NCBI GenBank assembly: GCA_022843745.1
Contig: JALHNB010000032.1
Coordinates: 1-64,000, forward strand
DNA length: 64,000 bases
DNA from: Anaerolineae bacterium
Lineage (GTDB): Bacteria > Chloroflexota > Anaerolineae > Aggregatilineales > Phototrophicaceae
Reading direction: 5' to 3'
A program made the position numbers and the translations under genes. Below the pieces are notes generated by a model that saw only the letters and a list, made by a program, of their open reading frames with translations, had not been told where the DNA came from and searched no databases. This document shows positions 54,984 through 62,800 of this stretch, piece by piece (position 1 is the stretch's first letter; each line of letters starts with the position of its first letter).

Positions 54984-55928
54984 TCAATCCCGATTGCGGA
55001 AAATATAGAACAAACCACCCACGACAACCAGCATCGCCGACGCACCTATCCAGCCAATTGCTGCCGCATAGCCCTGGAACCAATCACCTAACTGGAAGGC
55101 CAGATGCCACATATAGACTGTCCAGGTATAGGTTGGCAGTCCACGATTAAACCCACCAAAAATCAAATATTCATCAATAACAGCCATCGCCGTACCGAAA
55201 CGCAGCACGACCAGCACCAGCATCACGGGACGCAGGCGTGGAAGCGTTATACGCCAGAACATTTGCCATTCATTCGCGCCATCCACACGAGCCGCATCGA
55301 ACATCTCGCCGGGGATAGAGGCCAGCCCTGCCAGGAAAAAAATCGTGTGGTAGCCCAATCCCCACCAGATTTCCATTAAGGCAATCGCTGGGAGCGCAAG
55401 CGGCGTATTACCCAACCATTGTGGCGCAGTTCGGTACGTGAACAGGTGCAGACCATCGACCAGAAGGATATTAATCGGGCCAATCTCAAAGTCATAAAGC
55501 CATTTCCACAGCACAAAAATCATTGGGCCGGGAATCACTGCCGGAATCAAAAGGATGAGCCTGTAAGTGCTCGCCAGACGCTCCGTTTTCACGCGATCCA
55601 GCAAAACCGCCAGAAACAGCGGAATAAAGATCGTCCCCGGCAAAAATAGCGCGGTAAAGGTTGCCGCCCGCAGCAGACCCTCATACATAATCGGGTCGTT
55701 CAGCGCATTCGCGTAATTCTGAAACCCGACCCACTGGATAGGATCACGCCGCAGGTAGTGATAATCGGTAAAGCTGATGATAAAGACACGGATAATCGGG
55801 TAAACCTGATACCCAATAAAAAAGAGAATCGCCGGGACAATATAGAGCCAGTGTCCCGCGTACTTGATTTCTTTTCGGATTTGCTGCCAGAGGCCGCCGC
55901 GCCTGTTCGACAGAGTGAGACTCGCCAT
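54984..55928 (-). CDS. Carbohydrate ABC transporter permease, MalF type
   Basis: 314 residues. HWLYIVPAILFFIGYQVYPI begins the membrane part; the EAA loop is FDAARVDGANEWQMFWRITL. I start at ATG 55928, with GGGAG upstream; the 22 further residues open in this frame are not family-like. It forms the sugar channel with the MalG-type protein. No ATPase is encoded nearby; such systems often share a common MsmK-type ATPase. Confidence 0.9.
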   Translation of the reverse strand: MASLTLSNRRGGLWQQIRKEIKYAGHWLYIVPAILFFIGYQVYPIIRVFIISFTDYHYLRRDPIQWVGFQNYANALNDPIMYEGLLRAATFTALFLPGTIFIPLFLAVLLDRVKTERLASTYRLILLIPAVIPGPMIFVLWKWLYDFEIGPINILLVDGLHLFTYRTAPQWLGNTPLALPAIALMEIWWGLGYHTIFFLAGLASIPGEMFDAARVDGANEWQMFWRITLPRLRPVMLVLVVLRFGTAMAVIDEYLIFGGFNRGLPTYTWTVYMWHLAFQLGDWFQGYAAAIGWIGASAMLVVVGGLFYIFRNRD

Positions 55929-56009
55929 TGTTTTCTCCCAAAGACGGTGTAGCTGAAGATACCCGTTTCCAGTGAGAAAACGGGTATCCTGCATTTTTAT
56001 GCTTCGAGA

Positions 56010-57401
56010 CTAGCTTGTCTTCGCAATTTCAGCGGCGACAGCGTCTTTGGCGGCCTGGAGCGCAACCAGCGGGTCGGGTTCTGCGCCTGTCAGATACGTT
56101 TCCCATATTGGCTGTCCGAGGACGAACTGCTGTAAACCAAATGAGTGGTTGGGGATGGCCTTCGCCACGTCAAGCTGTCCGCGTACCAGCGGCACCCAGC
56201 TTTCCGCTGCCAGCCATTCCGGTTCATCAGCTTCCCAGCCTGCGTAGATTGATTTATAAGGCGGGAGTTGACCGGGGTGCGCTGTTGGGCTGCCTGCAAT
56301 CGAGTCCTGCCAGATGCGTGGATTCTGGGTGAGCGCGGCCATGTATTCAGCGGCCTTCTCTTTATTCTGACCATATTTGAACAAGCAAGCGCCCGTTGTC
56401 CAGAACACGGTAGAACCTGCGCCACCAGCGGCGGTGGGCAGTGCGCCCATACGCAGGGCTGAAGGGTCTGTCCAGTTAGCGGCGTAACGCAGCGGCGCAT
56501 TCTGATATTTGATGTAGTAAGCGACGGACTGGCTGCCAAACGCCACTTCGTCGGGCGTATTGTTAACACCGCCATCGCTTGTGCCCGGTTGCAGAGCGTT
56601 TGCCGATGACAAATCGAGCATCTGTTTCATGACTTTTAGGGCTTCGACTGCCGCATCATTGGTGAAATCGAAAAGCGGTGTCGGGTTATCGCCGAGTTGA
56701 TAATAAACATCCGTGCTAAAGCTGTGGGTAATTGGGGCAAGCGAACGCCAGCCGTGTGCATCAAACGTACAGCCATAGCGCGCCGCGCCTGCATCCAGCA
56801 CCGCTTTTGAGTTCGCAAGATATTCATCCCAGTTCGCAGGAGGAACATCGGGCAGACCTGCCGCTGTCGTGATCGAAGAGTTATAACCCTGGACGATCAC
56901 ATCCAGCAGGAACGGCCATGAGTACAATTTACCATCAACCGTGCATTCCTCACGGATGGAGGGGATCATGTCGTCAAGTATCTCTTTGGGAATATAGTCG
57001 TCCCAGGGTTCAATCACGCCAGCTTCGATCAAAGCAGCCATTTCCACAAACGGTGTCATGCCGACGTAGACATCCCAGGTGCTTTCTTCATTCGCTGCCT
57101 CCGCGACAAAGCGGGCGACATCAAACCCCTGAACGGGCGCGATCTGGAAGTTCAGGTCGCCAAATGCAGCATTCACGTCTGGAATACCTGGATGCAAATC
57201 CACAATCCATTGATAGAAACTGGGAGTTAGTGGACGGCTTTCCTGTGCAAAAGCACGCCCCGGCGCGGCCAGTCCCCGGACACCGGACAGGCCTAACCCC
57301 GCGCCGAGCATTGCTTGCATGAACTGCCGACGCGACAGCCGTCCTTGTTTTAACTGATTGAGTAAAGCATTTTCAATAATATGTTCACGTTCGCTTTTCA
57401 T
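56010..57401 (-). CDS. Sugar ABC transporter substrate-binding protein with Tat signal
   Basis: 463 residues. The N-terminus has SRRQFMQAMLGAGLGLSG, a twin-arginine export signal, with cleavage likely near RAFAQES. The rest is an extracellular solute-binding protein family 1 fold (WDVYVGMTPFVEMAALIEAG, GKLYSWPFLLDVIVQGYN). Tat export implies it folds before leaving the cell. It is the first gene of the MalFG-type importer operon. GGGGAG precedes the ATG. Confidence 0.88.
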   Translation of the reverse strand: MKSEREHIIENALLNQLKQGRLSRRQFMQAMLGAGLGLSGVRGLAAPGRAFAQESRPLTPSFYQWIVDLHPGIPDVNAAFGDLNFQIAPVQGFDVARFVAEAANEESTWDVYVGMTPFVEMAALIEAGVIEPWDDYIPKEILDDMIPSIREECTVDGKLYSWPFLLDVIVQGYNSSITTAAGLPDVPPANWDEYLANSKAVLDAGAARYGCTFDAHGWRSLAPITHSFSTDVYYQLGDNPTPLFDFTNDAAVEALKVMKQMLDLSSANALQPGTSDGGVNNTPDEVAFGSQSVAYYIKYQNAPLRYAANWTDPSALRMGALPTAAGGAGSTVFWTTGACLFKYGQNKEKAAEYMAALTQNPRIWQDSIAGSPTAHPGQLPPYKSIYAGWEADEPEWLAAESWVPLVRGQLDVAKAIPNHSFGLQQFVLGQPIWETYLTGAEPDPLVALQAAKDAVAAEIAKTS

Positions 57402-57853
57402 AATTCTCCCCTTTTAAAAAGTGATCGCCAGTTTGCGAGAGTGTTTGTAGCGCACTTCACATCCCACGCCAATAATTTATCCCTCCTTTTAATTATTAAT
57501 TTAACGATCATTTTATCCATATTCCAATATTCGCCCCATGTTTAGTATAGCTAAATTTTATTGAGGCGACAGCATGACTGACGACCAGCGCATTACCCAC
57601 CTAACACTCAAAATAACAGTCAATCAATCTCAACAATTTTCTTAACGCAACAATGCTCTGCTACAGGGAGGTTGACCCAGCACGTAGAAATTTATTATAT
57701 TCGTAACATTGACGACAAATCGTTTAAATTCCAGGTTCTATCAATAACATCTCCATACCAATTTCCCAAAGATGAGCGATGGTGTTGTAATCTCATAGGG
57801 TAAAATCTCATTTACACTGTATATTCAATCGAAGACTTAACAATGAGCGATTT
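57402..57853. other. AT-rich divergent intergenic region
   Basis: A 452-nt gap between the sugar importer operon and the kinase. It contains a small palindrome TTTAG/CTAAA (57541-57555) and a 23-codon frame at 57574-57645 with GAGG seven bases upstream, too weak to call as a gene. Possible promoters on either strand are below consensus. No hairpin terminator or RNA gene is visible. Confidence 0.45.
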
Positions 57854-59824
57854 ATGACTGAAGTTGAACGCAAGCGCCGGATCGAAAAACTTGCGGGCTT
57901 TGTTTTGCCTAAGGGTAATTACACATTACAGGATCACGTCGCTACCAGCCATATGTCGGTGGTCTATAAAGCGCTGGACAACGCCTCGCGCCGCTATGTC
58001 GCCATCAAGATTCTGCTTGACGAGAAATTTTACTGGCGTTTTGAGAATGAATTTGAACTTTCCTATGACCTGACTGTGACCAATATTGCCGTCACAACCC
58101 GCGCCGATCTGGTCGGCGAGATTATTTTTGATGGTGACGGCGATATCGTCATCAAGTATCTCGTCATGAAATGGCTTTCAGGTTTATCGCTGCTGGATAT
58201 CATCCGCAAGAATCGCGAAGATCCCAAACCGACTCAACAGCTTTTAGAAGAAGCGCTGGCGATCCTGCGCAAGTTAGCCCCGGCGCTGGATACGATTCAC
58301 CAGAAAAACATCTATCACCGCGACATCAAGCCCAGCAATATCCGGTTTAACAACGACACTAACGAGCGTAACGAACCCTATTTATTGGATTTTGGCATCG
58401 CTAAAAAAGGGCATATTGAGGAAACAACGCTTGTTGTCGCCCGTGAAAGCACAACCGTTGGCGAGTACACAGGCACACCACGCTATATGCCGCCGGAGCA
58501 GTGGGACGGGAATGTCAATTCCGGCGCAAGCGATCAATACGCGCTGGCAATTACCATTTACGAACTGCTGTCCGATGGCACTTCGCCATTCAGAAAATCG
58601 ATGCAATCGACCTCTCCAACATCACCTTCTGGTAATGGTAGCAATCCTGCCAACGTCTATGCGTGGCAAAAAGCGCATCGGGAAGCCGAGCCAACGTCGA
58701 TCAAGGAATACCGTTTTGATGTACCAGAAGCAGTCTGGCAGATACTCAAACAGGCAATGAGCAAAGACGCTTCGCAGCGGTACGAAAATATTAAGCTATT
58801 CCAGGAAGCGTTCCAGAGCGCTGTACATCCTTACTCACCAAAACCGCGCTTGAATGCCCCAATGCCAAACGTACAGCAGGCTGTTTATCACCCACCACAG
58901 GACGCACCAACGTGGCCCAAGAATGTGCCTGTACCGCAGACACGCTCTCGAACGCCCATAATCGGCGCAATCATTTTTATCATTGTGGGTATCATTGGCG
59001 CACTCATCGTTTTGCCATCATTTTTGGCGACACCTACAGCAACACCTACCGTTATCGTATCAACCTCACCTACAACACCAACCGTTATTGCAGCAACGAA
59101 CGAGGCCGCAGTCGCGATTATTCCAACGGCTACGCCGACCATTCCGAGTGATACCCCAGCTCACACATTGACTCCGGCTCAAGAAGCGACGCACACATCC
59201 CAGCCGCCTTCGGCAACACCCGTGCCACCTGCCGCCGCAGTGGTCATTCCAACAACGACACCTTCTCCCCTTCCACCGTCACCAACCAGCACGCGCACAC
59301 CTGTGCCAAGCGATACACCAATGCCATCCGCCACCAGCACACCGAGCCAGACACCGACTCGCGTTCCTTCCAATACACCTATTCCACCAACAGCCACAAC
59401 CACACCTTCTTCAACACCAACGCGCACACCGACAACATTGCCAACTGCGACTCATACCCCAATGCCGACTCTGACTGCTACACTCACCGCTACACCGATG
59501 GTCAAGGATTTTGTGGAATTATTGGATCAGATCACCAGGGCTGGAAGCAGCGCGGCCCGTTTTGACTGCGCCGGATATGTTGAGGCTTATGAAGGCTTGG
59601 AGGATGCCGTCGCCGTTTCATCGGTGGAAGTTGAGGTCGCTATCATCGCGCCAATAGTTGAAGATGGTGCGGAGACGCTGCCCGTGCTGTACGAATTTTG
59701 TAATCGGGAGCAAAATCGGACACAGAATAGCATCCAACTGCCCTCGAATATCAGCAACAATCAGTTTCGCGACCTGCGAGGAGTGATTGGCGAGGCCAAA
59801 CGCGCGATTCAAAATCTACGCTAA
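57854..59824 (+). CDS. Receptor-type Ser/Thr protein kinase with Thr/Pro-rich stalk
   Basis: 656 residues. The kinase domain (about 20-320) has the ATP-anchoring K52 in YVAIKIL, catalytic D157 in YHRDIKPSN and the metal-binding D179 in DFGIAK, plus PPEQWDG. The nucleotide loop, normally GxGxxGxV, reads ATSHMSVV (30-37) with no Gly, which is unusual for an active kinase. One membrane helix at about 367-390 (IIGAIIFIIVGIIGALIVLP) is followed by a Thr/Pro/Ser stalk (about 392-550) and a roughly 100-residue outside domain with two Cys that I do not recognise. It probably senses something outside and signals inside. It converges on the RHS gene. Confidence 0.88.
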   Translation: MTEVERKRRIEKLAGFVLPKGNYTLQDHVATSHMSVVYKALDNASRRYVAIKILLDEKFYWRFENEFELSYDLTVTNIAVTTRADLVGEIIFDGDGDIVIKYLVMKWLSGLSLLDIIRKNREDPKPTQQLLEEALAILRKLAPALDTIHQKNIYHRDIKPSNIRFNNDTNERNEPYLLDFGIAKKGHIEETTLVVARESTTVGEYTGTPRYMPPEQWDGNVNSGASDQYALAITIYELLSDGTSPFRKSMQSTSPTSPSGNGSNPANVYAWQKAHREAEPTSIKEYRFDVPEAVWQILKQAMSKDASQRYENIKLFQEAFQSAVHPYSPKPRLNAPMPNVQQAVYHPPQDAPTWPKNVPVPQTRSRTPIIGAIIFIIVGIIGALIVLPSFLATPTATPTVIVSTSPTTPTVIAATNEAAVAIIPTATPTIPSDTPAHTLTPAQEATHTSQPPSATPVPPAAAVVIPTTTPSPLPPSPTSTRTPVPSDTPMPSATSTPSQTPTRVPSNTPIPPTATTTPSSTPTRTPTTLPTATHTPMPTLTATLTATPMVKDFVELLDQITRAGSSAARFDCAGYVEAYEGLEDAVAVSSVEVEVAIIAPIVEDGAETLPVLYEFCNREQNRTQNSIQLPSNISNNQFRDLRGVIGEAKRAIQNLR

Positions 59825-59838
59825 AAAATGGGGTGTTC

Positions 59839-59866
59839 GTAGGGCGACTCGGCGAGCCGTCCCTAT
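59839..59866. repeat. Degenerate intergenic palindrome, GTAGGGGCG family (copy 5)
   Basis: GTAGGGCGACTCG, one base, CGAGCCGTCCCTAT: the same element as at 2562 with a lost G and two arm changes. It separates the kinase stop from the convergent RHS stop by itself, since the gap is only 46 nt. Confidence 0.75.
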
Positions 59867-59870
59867 ACAA

Positions 59871-62800
59871 TCACCGCCCCAGCCAACCAAAATTCACGCC
59901 AAGCCCATAATCCAGTACCTTCGGAGCAGGCTTCACAGGCCAGCGGCGGCTCAGAGTCGTGGCGATACCGAGGGTATCATCGGTAAACCACTGGTCGCGA
60001 TAGGCGGCAGCATCGGCAGGCGGTAAATCTGGCGGAGTCGGCAACGCATCGTCCAACGCCTGCTGAAGCCAATCCTCGCCTGTCATAAAGGGTAGCTGAT
60101 CGAGCGTTTCAACAAGGCCAATCACGGACTCCGCACTGCGATAGCCACCCAGCGGACGCGGCAAATGTTGGAGAAGCGCTGCCGGAGTGCGATCAACGGA
60201 AAAACGCGGCGCGATTGATTCCCAGGTATCCGCCAATGTCCTATTCCTGGCTTGCCAGCCGCGATTCAGATAGGTTGTGAAGCGATAAGCCGGGAGTCGC
60301 ATTCGATCAACCAGCGATGCCAAACGCGCCTGTGGCTGCACAATTTGCGAGGGAATCCATTGGCTATTTCCCCAGATCGCATCACCAAAGTCAAGCTGTC
60401 GTGCCGTACCCCAGCCGCCTTGCCCTGGCGCATTGTCCTCCAGAAGCCGCAGTGCGCCGTTGGTGGGGTCAATCTGTGCTCCCGGCAGGTTAAAATTATT
60501 GGCTAACCAGTTTGGCAGGTTGATGAAGCTGCTGAGTTCTTCGCGTTGATTGAGTGCAGGTTGCAGCACATCATCAACGAAAGCATTTTCGCGCATCCCT
60601 GTTGGCGCTGGCTGATGATGCGCTTTGATCGACTCGGCGGTAAAAGCCGCAGCCGTTTGTTCAATTTCCAGTGCTTGATTAAGGATGCGCAGGCCTTCGC
60701 CATACTGCGGAGTCGAACGTTGAACAGGTGGCGTTCCCCGGCGCGGCGGATAATCATACACATTCCCCAGCGCATCAGGGCCGAGTGGATCACGCTGCAA
60801 GAAACGGGCAAGCTCCGGCACATAGACGCGAGCATCCGTAAAAACGAGGTTATTTTGTGTATCCCAGAGTTGATCCTGACCAATTACCTGAAAACCCTGC
60901 CAGCTATCCGGCGCGGCGAGGAGTAAACAGGGGTCAGGGGTATCTGTCGGTGCGGTCAGCGTTAGATAACGCCCAAACGGGTCGAATAACCACACTGCAT
61001 TCGGCGTTTCGGACTCACCATAACTTCGTGTGCCAAACGCCTGACCTGAGCCGCCGTAAATATAAGGCGCGATCTCATCACCCTGGGCGCTGAAAAGCGG
61101 TACACCATCGGCAGATTGGACGTGATAAGCTGCGCCGCCGTTTTCGGTAATCATGAACGGTGTCCGGTTCGCGCCATGATACACAAACTGCTGCCCGTTT
61201 GCCTCGATCACGCGATTATAGACATCATAGCGATAGGCCGTCATGTTTTCGCCGCGCTGCACTTCGATCAGCCGATTCGCGCCGTCATAAGTATAGGCCC
61301 CGCAGACCGTACCATTGGCGCTCACGCTGTTCATATTGCCCTGATTATCGTAGGTATAGGCGAAACGCAGAGTGGCGAGATTATCCTGCGCACCAACAAT
61401 CAGGAAGGTCGAAAATCCGGCGAGTCCGACTGCGATGACCATGAACAAAGGCGCATACCGTTTTCTACGTGAAAGCCCGGCGATACCCCCTAGCAGAGCC
61501 AGCGCGATTACCCCGGCGGCCTGCGGTGGATTTTGTGGCGTGTTGATCGTCACCGTGCGCGATAAAAGCTGATTGCGCTGCTCACCATATTGATAATCAA
61601 TCACGACCTGTGTGACATCTTTACATTGTGGCACATCTTTTCGCGCACCATTTTCATCCAGGCACATTTCGTCAGGTAACTGTCCGTATTGACGCACTTC
61701 CTGGTCAAGCTGACTGTATTCCGTGTAAACGAATGTCACCTGATAGAGCAAACGGTTGCCGCCGCTGTCGTTAATGCGCATGGTCAGCAGATTATCGTTT
61801 TGATCGTAACCCAGGACGATGATATAGCCTTCCGCCCCGTTCATAAAATAAGCGGGGTCAAAACTGCTGATCGCCTGACGCTGTGTTAAACGAGTCGGAC
61901 TCAGCACATTATCAACGATAAAGCCTTCGCCCATTGGGATATAGTCGATGCGCAGATCATCACCCTGGCGGTTAACGTAAAAATCCATCGCGTAATCGTC
62001 ACCCCAAAAGAGCGTAAACGGCGTGATTCCGCTTTCGTCCTGTGTGCCATATTCGACGCTTAGAACGGGCGTTGATTCTTCCGATTCACCTGGGGCATAT
62101 TGCACCGATTGCAGCAGGCCACTCGGGAACAGCGAAAATGTTAACGTCGCGCCGGTCTGCTCATCACGAATGCTGTAGCTCAGATTGCTGTCGTCATAAT
62201 CATAAATGAGCTGCTGTGTACCCGCCTGGACGATGCTCAAACGACCATTCGCATCATAGCCATATTTCAATTGGCCGCTGACCGCACTAAGCTGCTCCAA
62301 ACCTGCATACTCCAGCGTATAATCGCCAATGGATGTCAGCAAACTGAGTGCATCAGGCGAATAGCCCAGTTCGGTTTCGCCCCATTTTGTGAGTGCGCCG
62401 CCGTTATAGGTGTAGGGAATTGAGGTCTGGTCGAACGCTTGTGTGACGATCAGCCCCAACGCATCATAGTTATAGCTTTCCAGCACGCCATTTTCCGCAG
62501 CGCAGGCATCATAGCTCAAAGATCGCTCGGTCAACGCCTGACAAACGCCCGTCACCTGATCGAGATCATACGAGAGGATGATGTCAACACCTGCCGGGCC
62601 GCTGATGCGCGTCAAACGATTGAGATCATCGTAGATATAGTTATAAGTTTTGCCATCTTCATTCTGGTAACTGACCAGATTTCCAGCGTCATCATAAGAA
62701 AACGCCTCGACATTCTGTTCTTCGTTGATCGTGCGGATCAAACGCCCCAGCGTGTCATAGCGGAAGCGGAAATTCGCACGCCACACATTTTGCGCTTCGT

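Noticed and set aside
57574-57645. 23-codon open frame with GAGG upstream in the 57.4-57.9 kb gap
   Set aside because: Too short, polar, without recognisable features; a ribosome-like site alone is expected by chance in a gap this long.
59000-59520. Repetitive ACACC/CCAAC-rich DNA that could look like a repeat array
   Set aside because: It is the coding sequence of the kinase's Thr/Pro stalk; the units are irregular and there are no spacers, so it is not CRISPR.
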